A stretch of DNA of 35,637 nt. Source: JBQTII01 sp052388275 (GTDB lineage: Bacteria; Actinomycetota; Actinomycetes; Sporichthyales; Sporichthyaceae). Location: positions 1 through 35,637 of the forward strand of contig JBQTII010000055.1 of the NCBI GenBank assembly GCA_052388275.1, in the 5' to 3' direction. The position numbers and the translations under genes are program-made. A model generated the notes under the pieces. That model had not been told where the DNA came from, did no database searches, and saw only the letters and a list, made by a program, of their open reading frames with translations. Shown piece by piece: positions 24,832 through 33,250 of the stretch; position 1 is the first letter of the stretch; each line of letters opens with the position of its first letter.

Positions 24832-26298
24832 GTGTCGGGAACGGGGGAATCGGCCGACCTGCTCGTCCTCGGCGGCGGCCCGGCGGGGCTGGCAGCAGCG
24901 TGGCGGGCGGTGCGCACCGGGCGCTCGGTGATCCTGCTGGAGGCGCTCGATCACGTGGGCGGGATGGCGGCCAGTATCGAGGTGGCCGGAATCCGGGTGG
25001 ATGCGGGCAGCCACCGGCTGCACCCGGCCACCCCGGCGCCGCTGATGACCGAGCTGCGTGAGTTGCTGGGCGGCGACCTGCAGACCCGCCCGCGCAATGG
25101 GCGCCTGCGCATTGGCGGCGAATGGGTGGGTTTCCCGCTGCGCCCGGCCGAACTGGTGCGCGCTCTGCCGCCGCGGATGTTGGCCGGGATCGCCCGCGAT
25201 GCCCTCACCGGACCGGTGCGCAGGACCCGCGAGGACACCTTCGCCGGGGTCCTGCACTCGGGGCTCGGGCCCACGCTGTACGACGCGCTCTATGCCCCTT
25301 ACGCGCTCAAGCTCTGGGGCCTACCAGGGGAGCAACTCGACGGCGAACAGGCCCGGCGTCGGGTCACCGCCGACACGCCCTGGAAGGTGGCCGGCCGGCT
25401 GCTCGCCCACGCGCGCCCACGCCGGCTGACCGGCGAAGCCTGCCGCGGGCAGGGCCGGATCTTTCACTACCCGCGACGCGGTTTCGGTCAGATCAGCGAC
25501 GCGCTCGCCGAAGCCGCCGCGGCGCAGGGCGCGCAGATCATGCTCCGGCGTCGCGTCACCGGGATCTGCCTCACCTCGGCCCCCACCGTGACGTGCGCCG
25601 ACGGTGCCGAGGTGAGCGGGCGTCACATCTTCTCGACGCTTCCGCTGCCCGCGTTGGCCGGCCTGCTTGCCGAGGCTCCGCCTGCCGCCGTCACGGACGC
25701 CGCGGCGCAGCTGCGCTTTCGCGCGATGGTGCTGGTGTACCTCGTGCATGGCGGCGGGCGGTGGACGACCTTCGACGCGCACTACCTGCCGGGCTCCCGA
25801 ACGCCGATCACCCGGATCTCCGAGCCGGCGAACTATCGCGTGAGCGCCGAGGATCCGCCGGGCCACACCGTGGTGTGCGCGGAGATTCCCTGCGACGAAG
25901 GCGACGCGATGTTCACCGCCGCGCCCGGCGACCTCGCCGCCATCGTCACCGACGCGCTCGCGAGGACCGGACTGCCGCCGCTGAACCTGCTTGACGTGGT
26001 GGTGCATCGCCTCCGCTCGGTGTACCCCATCTATGCCCGCGGGTATGCCGAGCCGCTGGCCACGCTCGACACCTGGGCGTTGGACCTACCGCACCTGACC
26101 AGCTTCGGTCGATTGGGGCTCTTCGTCCACGACAACACCCATCACGCTTTGGCGATGGCGCAGGCCGCCGTCAGCGCACTGGGGCCCGGCGGCATCGACC
26201 CGGTTGCCTGGTCGGCCGCCCGTGCCCGCTTCCCGCACCACTGCGTGGCGGCCGGTGGCGGCGGCGGTTGGGGTTCGGGCCGTGGGGGGGGTCCATAG
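24832..26298 (+). CDS. FAD-dependent amine-oxidase-fold oxidoreductase
   Basis: A 488-residue flavoprotein of the protoporphyrinogen-oxidase/UDP-galactopyranose-mutase-like group. The FAD dinucleotide motif GGGPAGL is at 14-20, followed by a basic/acidic segment ending LLEALDHVGGMAAS and VDAGSHRLHP. The middle has LYDALYAPYALKLWGLPGE and FHYPRRGFGQISDALAEAA. The end has YPIYARGYAEPLATLDTW and LGLFVHDNTHHALAMAQAA, followed by a Gly-rich tail. The family sits next to glycan genes in many bacteria, but the substrate is unknown. GTG at 24832 fits the ribosome site GGGGTG; GTG at 24814 is possible. Its last 213 bases overlap the opposite-strand frame of the next gene. Confidence 0.87.
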   Translation: MSGTGESADLLVLGGGPAGLAAAWRAVRTGRSVILLEALDHVGGMAASIEVAGIRVDAGSHRLHPATPAPLMTELRELLGGDLQTRPRNGRLRIGGEWVGFPLRPAELVRALPPRMLAGIARDALTGPVRRTREDTFAGVLHSGLGPTLYDALYAPYALKLWGLPGEQLDGEQARRRVTADTPWKVAGRLLAHARPRRLTGEACRGQGRIFHYPRRGFGQISDALAEAAAAQGAQIMLRRRVTGICLTSAPTVTCADGAEVSGRHIFSTLPLPALAGLLAEAPPAAVTDAAAQLRFRAMVLVYLVHGGGRWTTFDAHYLPGSRTPITRISEPANYRVSAEDPPGHTVVCAEIPCDEGDAMFTAAPGDLAAIVTDALARTGLPPLNLLDVVVHRLRSVYPIYARGYAEPLATLDTWALDLPHLTSFGRLGLFVHDNTHHALAMAQAAVSALGPGGIDPVAWSAARARFPHHCVAAGGGGGWGSGRGGGP

Positions 26299-28023
26299 CC
26301 CGCCCACCCCCTCGGACGCAAGGCAAGCAGATGGCGCGTTGAGCTCGCGGTGTACGGCCGGGATCACCTTGCGCAGGTAGCGGCCGAGCTTGATGAAGGA
26401 ATCGCCGGTGGTGCGGAAGCGGTAGCTGATTCCCACCTCGGCGTAGACGAAACCCTTGGCGAGCAGGTCGAGGGTGAGCCCCTGCGCGTAGTGGTAGTCG
26501 TGCACGATCTCGGCGGCCGCGGCCGCGGCGGGAGAGAACGCACGATAGCCGCTCTGACCATCCGTCAGATCACGGCGCCTGGTCAGCACCCGCAGCCACC
26601 GGGTAAGGATCACGTTGCCCACACGCCGGTGCGGGCGCATGTGCTCGATCTGCCCGAGAAAGCGCGATCCGACGACGTAGTCCGCGGCGCCGGACAGCAC
26701 CGGACCGGCGAGGTTCCCCAGCTCCTGCGGCGGGTACTCCCCGTCGGCGTCCAGGTACACCACCGCGGCCGGACTCAACTCCACGGCCGCCGCCAGTGCG
26801 GTGCGCACGGCCGCGCCCAGCCCGCGGTTGTGCGAATGCGCGATCACCCTCGCTCCCGCGGCGGTGGCCCGCCCTGCGCTGTCGTCGCTGGAGCCGTCGT
26901 CCACCACCAGGCACACCACTGGGTGCCTTCCGAGGGAGGCGGGCAGGCGGGCGATGACGTCGGCGACGACATCGGCCTCGTTGAACACCGGGATGATCGC
27001 CACGATGGGGGCGCCGGCGGACACTGTGACCGGGGCCGGGCGCGCGGGCAGGTGACGGGCCAGTCGCAGCCGCCCGAAGTACCCGGGCGCGGGGACGAAC
27101 AGCGCGAGCGCGCCCACCACGAAGGAGTACGCGGTCTTGACCGCGTGGGTGGCCAAGGTGATCGCGAACGCGGTCGCCACCGGAACCCCGAGGGCCCCGA
27201 GCGCCGCCGTGCCCGCGGCCTCGTAGGTACCGATACCGCCGGGCGTCACCGCGACGGCCTGGGCGGCGATGGCGGCGGCGGTCACCGCGATGGCCTCGTG
27301 ATAGCTCAGGTCCACCCCGGCGGCGCGGGCGATCTGCCACGCCAGCACGGCCTCCAGCGCCCACGCCGCGACCACCGCGATCGCGACGCCGATGCGCGGC
27401 ATCCGGGCCGTTGCCGAGTCCCCGCTGGTGTAGCGGCGCAGCCACCCCAGCGATGCCGCGGCGCCGAACAGCAGGATCATCGCCGGCACCCAGGCCCAGG
27501 GTCCGATCAATTCGGCGGCGAGCCCAGGCACGGCGAGCAGGGCGAGCACCGCGATCGCCACCAGGTCCGCCAGACGCAGGGTCACCGTGGTTGCCGTGAC
27601 CGGCCCCAGGGCGAACTCGGTGCGGCGGCGCACCGAGGTGATGCGGAGCACCTCGCCCAGGCGGAACGGCAGAACGTGATTGCCGAGCAGGCTGACGTGC
27701 AGCGCAGCCCAGGACTGGCCCAGACTCAGGCCGGGAAGCACCCTCGTCCAGGCCCACGCCCGCAACGCAAACGCGGCGGCGTAGGCGAGCAGGGCCAGGA
27801 CGAGCCAGCCGGGGGAGGACAGCACCGCGTGCGTGCTCTCGCGCAGCACGGAGGCGTCGACGACCTGCCACAGGTAGATCACCGCGACGGTGAGGACACC
27901 GAGCCCGACGAGCATCCGGGCCGAGCGCGCGATCCTCATGGCCCGCGCACGTGGCTCGCCTGGGTCGCGGGCGGTTTTCAGGGCCCGCGCACGTGGCTCG
28001 CCTGGGTCGCGGGCGGTTGTCAT
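26086..28023 (-). CDS. flippase-like membrane domain fused to a GT2 glycosyltransferase
   Basis: A 645-residue fusion. Residues about 37-330 form a lysylphosphatidylglycerol-synthase-like (UPF0104) membrane domain with LPFRLGEVLRITSVRRR and VTPGGIGTYEAAGTA. Residues about 338-560 are a GT2 domain with IIPVFNEADVVADVI, DDGSS from Asp375 and DADGEYPP (Asp425, Asp427), of the dolichyl-phosphate-mannose-synthase style. Together they may make and flip a lipid-linked sugar. The natural end is probably just after VIPAVHRELN: the remaining ~80 residues are antisense to the FAD gene. The N-terminus carries a 14-residue tandem repeat; ATG at 28023 or 27939. Confidence 0.85.
   Translation of the reverse strand: MTTARDPGEPRARALKTARDPGEPRARAMRIARSARMLVGLGVLTVAVIYLWQVVDASVLRESTHAVLSSPGWLVLALLAYAAAFALRAWAWTRVLPGLSLGQSWAALHVSLLGNHVLPFRLGEVLRITSVRRRTEFALGPVTATTVTLRLADLVAIAVLALLAVPGLAAELIGPWAWVPAMILLFGAAASLGWLRRYTSGDSATARMPRIGVAIAVVAAWALEAVLAWQIARAAGVDLSYHEAIAVTAAAIAAQAVAVTPGGIGTYEAAGTAALGALGVPVATAFAITLATHAVKTAYSFVVGALALFVPAPGYFGRLRLARHLPARPAPVTVSAGAPIVAIIPVFNEADVVADVIARLPASLGRHPVVCLVVDDGSSDDSAGRATAAGARVIAHSHNRGLGAAVRTALAAAVELSPAAVVYLDADGEYPPQELGNLAGPVLSGAADYVVGSRFLGQIEHMRPHRRVGNVILTRWLRVLTRRRDLTDGQSGYRAFSPAAAAAAEIVHDYHYAQGLTLDLLAKGFVYAEVGISYRFRTTGDSFIKLGRYLRKVIPAVHRELNAPSACLASEGVGGLWTPPTARTPTAAATGRHAVVREAGTGGRPGNRVDAAGPQCADGGLRHRQSVMGVVVDEEPQSTEAGQVR
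27941..28018. repeat. two perfect 36-bp copies at 42-bp spacing in the GT2-fusion gene start
   Basis: GCCCGCGCACGTGGCTCGCC begins both copies, at 27941 and 27983, and each runs 36 bases without a mismatch. In the gene they encode TARDPGEPRARA twice. A third, worn copy (TARDASEPGTSEERERV in the same frame) lies just upstream of the ATG at 28023, at about 28024-28078. This looks like a dispersed GC-rich repeat that has spread into the coding start. Confidence 0.8.
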
Positions 28024-28115
28024 GACCCGCTCACGCTCCTCGCTCGTGCCCGGCTCGCTCGCGTCGCGGGCGGTCGGCAGATGGTTCCCAGGACTCCGCC
28101 AGTCGGAACCCGTAC

Positions 28116-28134
28116 CCAGGTCAGGCTAGCCTTA
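28116..28134. promoter_or_regulatory. candidate DtxR/IdeR-type iron box before the epimerase
   Basis: CCAGGTCAGGCTAGCCTTA matches 14 of 19 positions of the DtxR/IdeR consensus TTAGGTTAGGCTAACCTAA and contains the perfect palindrome AGGCTAGCCT (28123-28132). It is 52 bases upstream of the epimerase start at 28187. TAGCCT within it could also be a -10 box, so operator and promoter may overlap. Confidence 0.4.
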
Positions 28135-28186
28135 GCGACGTGTGGCCCCGAAGCAGCGAGCCGATTCACCCTGGAGGTGAACACCG

Positions 28187-29104
28187 ATGACGATCGTGGT
28201 CACCGGTGCCGCGGGCTTCCTCGGCCGTGCCAGCGTCGCCGCCCTGCTTGCCGCCGGCCACGAGGTCATCGGGATCGACCGCGCCGCCGCCGCGCCGCAG
28301 GGAGCGGGCCATCGGCAGATCTGCGCCGATCTACTCGGCGCCGACCCCGCTGCCCACCAGGCGCTGCGCGGCGCGGCAGGGATCATCCATCTCGCCGGCT
28401 GCCCGGGCGTGCGCGACCCACGGGCCGACGTCACCTGGCATCGGCACCGGGACAATGTGCTCGCGGTCGCCGCCGTACTCGCCGCGGCCGGCGCGCGAAC
28501 GCCCGTGGTCGTCGCCACCTCCTCCTCGGTCTACGGCGGCTCCCGTCAGGGGCGCCCGAGTATCGAAACCGACGCCCTCGATCCCCGCGGTGGCTACGCC
28601 CGCAGCAAGGCCGACGCCGAGGCATTGTGCGCCGCACACAACGCGGCCGGCGGGCGAGTCGTGATTGCCCGCCCGTTCACCGTCGCCGGTGAGGGCCAGC
28701 GTGCCGACATGGCCCTGGCCACCTGGATCGCGGCCGCCCGCGCCGGGCGCCCGTTGCGGATCCTCGGCGACCCGGCACGCACCCGTGACGTCACCGACGT
28801 CCGCCAGGTAGCCCGTGCGCTGGGTGCCCTGTTGAACGCCGGCGTCGGCGGGCCGGTCAACATCGGCACCGGCGTGGGGATCTCCCTCGCGCAGTTGACT
28901 ACGGCGGTCGGCGTTGCACTCGGTGTCCGAGTAGAGGTACGGGTCGAACCCGCAAGTCCCGACGAGGTGGCGGACACCCTCGCCGATACGGCAAGGCTCC
29001 GTGCGCTCACCGGCCTGACGCTGACGACTGACCTAGGCGAACTGTTAACCCGTCAGATTACAACCGAGCGGCGATCACTTGCGCGAAGCGGCGAGGGCGC
29101 GTGA
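28187..29104 (+). CDS. NAD-dependent epimerase/dehydratase (sugar-nucleotide type)
   Basis: A 305-residue extended SDR. The NAD motif GAAGFLG is at 7-13, the substrate-side SSSVYGGSRQG precedes Tyr137 and Lys141 (YARSK), and the end has NIGTGVGISLAQLTT as in GalE-like enzymes. It probably changes a nucleotide sugar such as UDP-glucose, but the exact reaction is not fixed by sequence. The ATG at 28187 follows GGAGGTGA. Its stop overlaps the start of the next gene by four bases (GTGA), so the two are coupled. It is divergent from the flippase-GT2 fusion. Confidence 0.9.
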   Translation: MTIVVTGAAGFLGRASVAALLAAGHEVIGIDRAAAAPQGAGHRQICADLLGADPAAHQALRGAAGIIHLAGCPGVRDPRADVTWHRHRDNVLAVAAVLAAAGARTPVVVATSSSVYGGSRQGRPSIETDALDPRGGYARSKADAEALCAAHNAAGGRVVIARPFTVAGEGQRADMALATWIAAARAGRPLRILGDPARTRDVTDVRQVARALGALLNAGVGGPVNIGTGVGISLAQLTTAVGVALGVRVEVRVEPASPDEVADTLADTARLRALTGLTLTTDLGELLTRQITTERRSLARSGEGA

Positions 29105-30549
29105 GAGGGGCGCCGCGGCGCACCCTGGCCGCGGGAATGCTCGCGGTCTTCCTCATCGCCCTTGGTGTCGGCCTGGCCGGCATCGATGTCCGGTCCACCT
29201 TTGGCGGCCGGGCGGCGGTGGACGAACCGCAGTACCTGCTCTCCGCGCTCTCGCTCTATGAGGACCGTGACCTCAATATCGCCGACGAACTCGGCGCCCG
29301 GCGCTGGAAGGACTTCCACGACGCCGAACTGCCCGTGCAGACCCAGCCACGAGCAGACGGCAGTCAGATCAGCCCGCACGATCCCTTGCTTGCGCTGGTG
29401 CTCGCGGTGCCGATGGGCCTGGGCGGGGTGGTGGCGGCCAAGGCGACGATGTCGGTGCTGGCCGGCCTCACGGCCGCGCTGACGCTATGGGTGTCGGTTC
29501 GCCGCTTCGGAGCGCCGGTGGTCGCCTCGACGGCTGTCGTGGCGATCGCGTTCGCGTCCCCGCCGCTGGGGATCTACAGCCAGCAGATCTATCCCGAGAT
29601 GCCCGCCGCGCTGGCGGTGATGTGCGCGGTGGCCACGATGACCGGGTGCTGGACCCGCACCCCGATAGCCGCCTTCGCGGCCGCGGTGGTGGCGCTGCCG
29701 TGGCTGAGCGTGAAGTACACCCCGGTCGCCGCGGCGCTCGCGGTGATCGGGCTGATCTGGTGTTACCAGTACGCGGGCCGGCGGGCAGCCCTTGCGCTGA
29801 GCGCCACCTTCGCCGCCGCGGGGGCGGTCTACCTCGCGGTGCACCAGGCGATCTGGGGTGGGTGGACGGTCTACGCCTCGGGTGATCACTTCGCCACGGC
29901 AGGGGAGTTCGCCGTGGTCGGGGAGAACCCGGACTATGTCGGGCGCAGTGAACGCCTGGCCGGTCTGCTGCTGGAACGAACGTGGGGGATCGCCGCCTGG
30001 CAACCCGGGTGGCTGCTGATCGTCCCAGCCGTCGCCGCGGTCCTGCTACGGCGCCCGTGCGGCTTCTCCGCGCTGCTCGCCCCGGCGACCGCAGGCTGGC
30101 TGGTGGCCACCTTCGCCGCACTGACGATGGCGGGCTTCTGGTCCCCGGGACGTCAGATCGTGGTGGTGCTGCCGCTGCTGGTGGTGATGATCGCGTGGTG
30201 GCTGGGCACGGCCGGGCGGTGGGTGCGGGGCGCCGGCGCGGTGGCCGGCGCGGTCGGGGTGCAGGCGATGGCGAGCCTGCTCGTGGACGGCTGGGCCGAG
30301 CGGATCACCTGGGTGAGCGGCTTCCCCGATGTCGAGAATCCGATCTACCACCGATGGCGGGTCGTGCTGCCGCCCTACCGGGGTGGGGTGGGCGGGGCCG
30401 AGGTTTGGGTTCGGCACGGCGTGTGGATGGTCGTGATCGCCGTGACCGTCATGCTGACGGTACGTCAGGTACGCAGGTCCGCGGCCGCGACGGTGCCTGT
30501 TTCGGCGGTGGACTCCGCTGCCCGCCCGCCCTCCGCAGTTGTCGGGTAA
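29101..30549 (+). CDS. multi-pass membrane protein, GT-C glycosyltransferase-like
   Basis: A 482-residue membrane protein with about ten helices. After the first helix comes an outside loop with an acidic pair: AVDEPQYLLSALSLYED (Asp41, Glu42), placed as in GT-C enzymes that use lipid-linked sugars. The loop continues WKDFHDAELPVQTQPRADGS. I cannot place it in a named family; DUF2029/ArnT-like enzymes are the closest style. The GTG at 29101 overlaps the epimerase stop, so it is likely translated with it. The end of the gene overlaps the fbpC-type gene on the other strand by 85 bases. Confidence 0.75.
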   Translation: MRGAPRRTLAAGMLAVFLIALGVGLAGIDVRSTFGGRAAVDEPQYLLSALSLYEDRDLNIADELGARRWKDFHDAELPVQTQPRADGSQISPHDPLLALVLAVPMGLGGVVAAKATMSVLAGLTAALTLWVSVRRFGAPVVASTAVVAIAFASPPLGIYSQQIYPEMPAALAVMCAVATMTGCWTRTPIAAFAAAVVALPWLSVKYTPVAAALAVIGLIWCYQYAGRRAALALSATFAAAGAVYLAVHQAIWGGWTVYASGDHFATAGEFAVVGENPDYVGRSERLAGLLLERTWGIAAWQPGWLLIVPAVAAVLLRRPCGFSALLAPATAGWLVATFAALTMAGFWSPGRQIVVVLPLLVVMIAWWLGTAGRWVRGAGAVAGAVGVQAMASLLVDGWAERITWVSGFPDVENPIYHRWRVVLPPYRGGVGGAEVWVRHGVWMVVIAVTVMLTVRQVRRSAAATVPVSAVDSAARPPSAVVG

Positions 30550-31589
30550 AAGCTGACCGGGCCGTGCACGCTGATCCCGACCTCGGCACCCTCGGTGATC
30601 TCGCGCGTACCAGGTGCCCGCGCTGTAATCAGCGTCGGGGCGACATCGTGGTTGGCGGGGATGCTCAGGCGAATCAGGGACTCGTGTCCGTGATAGGCAC
30701 GCCGTCCGACGATCGCCAGCACACCCTCGCCGACAGATCCGAGCACAAGTTGCTCGGGACGAATGAGCACGGTTCCGGTCGCGCCCTGCGCGATCCGCTC
30801 GCGAACAGGCACCTCGCCCAGCGCGCAGGTGGCGATGCCGGCGTGCACGCGAGCGGGAAGGAGCACGGCGGCGCCGACGAAGGCAGCCACCCCGAGGTCG
30901 ACCGGATTCGCGTAGACCTGCTCAGGCGTCCCGCATTGCACGACGCTTCCGGCGCGCATCACCGCAACCGAATCCGCCATCGACAGCGCTTCGGTCTGAT
31001 CGTGGGTGACCAGCACCGCCGTCGCGTCGGCCGCGCGCAGGGCGGTGCGCACGTCCTCGCGTAGCGAGGCTCGCAGCCCGGAGTCCAGCGCGCTGAACGG
31101 CTCGCCTCGCTGGACCCGCGTCGGCTCTGGCGCGAGCGCACGCGCCAGAGCCACTCGCTGTTGCTGACCGCCGGAGAGCTCGTGCGGCATCCGTGCCTGA
31201 TAACCGGCGAGGCCGACGAGCTCAAGCAGGTCGCCGACCCGTCTGCCGCGTTCGGCGCGCGCCCCTGCTCGGCCGGCCAGCCCGAAGGCGACGTTGCGCT
31301 CGACGCTCAGATGGGGGAACAGGGCGCCCTCCTGCGGCACGATCCCGATCTTGCGCCGCTCCGGGGGCACACCACCGCCCGCCCAGGACACCCGTGCAGC
31401 TCCGAGGTGGATCTCGCCCGCATCGGGGGTACCGAAGCCGGCCACCAGGCGCAACAGCGTCGTCTTGCCACAGCCCGAGGGCCCCAGCACCGCGGTGAGT
31501 GATCCCTGTGCGACGTCGAGGTCGAGCCCGGTCAACACCTGGACCGCCCCAAAGCTCATCCGCAAGGCGCGCACCCGCAGCTCACTCAT
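30465..31589 (-). CDS. ferric-iron ABC transporter ATP-binding protein, FbpC-like, degenerate Walker B
   Basis: A 374-residue ABC protein with a C-terminal TOBE-like domain. Walker A GPSGCGKTT is at 36-44, the Q-loop is in VPQEGAL, the signature LSGGQQQR at 138-145, the D-loop SALD near 166-169 and the H-loop in VTHDQTEALS. The Walker B segment, normally hydrophobic-DEP, reads RVQRGEPFSALD: Gly162 takes the place of the Mg-binding Asp, while Glu163 is kept. Several bases differ from the usual codons, so a single sequencing error is not enough to explain it. It is third in the operon and overlaps the permease stop by eight bases. The symbol fbpC would fit but is withheld because of the defect. 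Confidence 0.85.
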   Translation of the reverse strand: MSELRVRALRMSFGAVQVLTGLDLDVAQGSLTAVLGPSGCGKTTLLRLVAGFGTPDAGEIHLGAARVSWAGGGVPPERRKIGIVPQEGALFPHLSVERNVAFGLAGRAGARAERGRRVGDLLELVGLAGYQARMPHELSGGQQQRVALARALAPEPTRVQRGEPFSALDSGLRASLREDVRTALRAADATAVLVTHDQTEALSMADSVAVMRAGSVVQCGTPEQVYANPVDLGVAAFVGAAVLLPARVHAGIATCALGEVPVRERIAQGATGTVLIRPEQLVLGSVGEGVLAIVGRRAYHGHESLIRLSIPANHDVAPTLITARAPGTREITEGAEVGISVHGPVSFYPTTAEGGRAAESTAETGTVAAADLRT

Positions 31590-33216
31590 GGTCGGCCATT
31601 GTCCCGGGGGCGCGAGTGGTGGAGGCGCCGAGCGCGCGCATCCGTTGGCCGAGGATGAAGGTCGGGATCGCGGCGAGCAGCACCAGGGCGGCGGCGTACG
31701 GTGCGGCGCCGGCGTAGGCATTGACCTGGGTCTGGCCCCAGAGCTCGGTGGCGAGGGTGTCCACCCCGGTCGGGCGCAGCAGGATCGTGGCAGGGAGCTC
31801 CTTCATGCACGTCAGGAAGACCAGCGCCGTGCCGGCCGCAACTCCCGGTGCGGCCAGCGGCAGGGTGACGCTGCGCAGCACGCCGATCGGACCTCGTCCC
31901 AAAGCCCGCGCCATCTCCTCCAGAACCGGCGGTGACTGCGCGACGGAGGCTCGTACCGCGCCGACCGCCGCGGGCAGGAACAGCACCGCGTAGGCCAGCA
32001 GCAGGCCGGGGGTTCGCTGGTAGATCCCGTTGGCATAACGAATCGTCAGGAAGATGACCGCGAGGGCAACGACCAGGCCGGGCAACGCATGCCCGGCGTA
32101 GGTGGCCTGTTCGATCCAGCGGGGGATACGGCCGCGGTGACGGGCGGCGAGAATGCCCACCGGCAGGGCCAGCACGATGATCACCAGCGCGCCCAGGCCC
32201 GAGAGCGCCAAGGTGTGCCCGGCGGCGGAGCCGAGCTCGGAGAAGTCGATCCCGGCCGAAGACCCGCGCGCGGTCCAATACACCAGCGCGTACCCGGGAA
32301 CCCCGAGTGCGAGGGCGGCGATCGCGACGGCAGCACCCAGGGCCGGCAGCGTGGCCCGGCCCAGGTGCACCGGCGGGTGCGGACGCGCGCTGCCCCCACC
32401 AAGGCGGGCATACCCGGCGCGCCCGCGCATCCGTCCCTCCACCGCGACGATCACCACGGTGATCGCCACCAGCAGCAGGGCCAGGATCGCCGCGGGGGTC
32501 GGGTCGAAGCTGCCGCGGTAACTGGTGAAGATGACCCGGGTGAACACGTCGTAGCGCAGGATCGACACCGAACCGAAGTCCGAGAGGACGTAAAGCATGA
32601 CGAGCAGCCCCCCGGCCGCTGCCGCCGGGCGAACCTGGCGCAGCGTCACGCTGGCGAAGGCGCGCCACGGGCCTTGCCCCAGCGATCGGGCCACCTCGTC
32701 CTGGCTGGGGTCGGTGAACTCCAGCACCGCGGCCACCGGCAGGAACACGTAGGGGTAGCAGCACAGTGTCAGCACCAGGAATGACCCCGAGAACCCGCCG
32801 AAGGAGGGGAACAGGGAGATCCAGGCGAAGGCGGCGACGTAGGTCGGCATCGCCAGCGGCAGTGCCGCGATCACCGCCCACAGGCGCCGCCCCGGCAGCG
32901 AGGTCCGGGTCACCAGAAAGGCCAGTCCGATGCCGATCACCAGCGAGCCCGCGGTGACGGCGAAGGCCAGGCCAAGGCTGCGCACCGCCAGCTCCCACGT
33001 GCGCTCGCGCAGAAGTACCTCGGCCATCACTCCGGTGCCGCGTTCGGTGGATCGCACCGCGAGGTAGATCAGCGGCAGCAGGGCGACCGCGGCAGCGAGC
33101 AGGGCGGGCAGCAGCAGGATCAGCGGCAGGCGCTCGCGGCGACGTCGCGGGGCTCTTGCTCCGCGGCGGGCACCCGGAGCGGCCGTAGCCGCGGGGCGCT
33201 CGTCAATGGCGGTCAT
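31582..33216 (-). CDS. ferric-iron ABC transporter permease, FbpB-like (two fused domains)
   Basis: A 544-residue protein made of two BPD-transp-1 permease domains, with 12 helices in all, as in FbpB/SfuB. Each half has the cytoplasmic EAA-type loop: EVARSLGQGPWRAFASVTLR in the first and EMARALGRGPIGVLRSVTLP in the second. Cytoplasmic Arg-rich N-terminus. The start at 33216 (MTAIDERPA) is chosen; the longer frame has unlikely content. The 34-base gap from the binding-protein gene and the overlap with the ATPase show one operon. Confidence 0.9.
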   Translation of the reverse strand: MTAIDERPAATAAPGARRGARAPRRRRERLPLILLLPALLAAAVALLPLIYLAVRSTERGTGVMAEVLLRERTWELAVRSLGLAFAVTAGSLVIGIGLAFLVTRTSLPGRRLWAVIAALPLAMPTYVAAFAWISLFPSFGGFSGSFLVLTLCCYPYVFLPVAAVLEFTDPSQDEVARSLGQGPWRAFASVTLRQVRPAAAAGGLLVMLYVLSDFGSVSILRYDVFTRVIFTSYRGSFDPTPAAILALLLVAITVVIVAVEGRMRGRAGYARLGGGSARPHPPVHLGRATLPALGAAVAIAALALGVPGYALVYWTARGSSAGIDFSELGSAAGHTLALSGLGALVIIVLALPVGILAARHRGRIPRWIEQATYAGHALPGLVVALAVIFLTIRYANGIYQRTPGLLLAYAVLFLPAAVGAVRASVAQSPPVLEEMARALGRGPIGVLRSVTLPLAAPGVAAGTALVFLTCMKELPATILLRPTGVDTLATELWGQTQVNAYAGAAPYAAALVLLAAIPTFILGQRMRALGASTTRAPGTMADHE

Positions 33217-33250
33217 GAGCGCGGACGCTACCTGGGAAGGACGCGGGTGC

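Noticed and set aside
26350..28692. 780-codon plus-strand open frame
   Set aside because: Antisense to the flippase-GT2 gene, whose motifs are clear. Composition is His/Gly/Arg-rich with no family resemblance.
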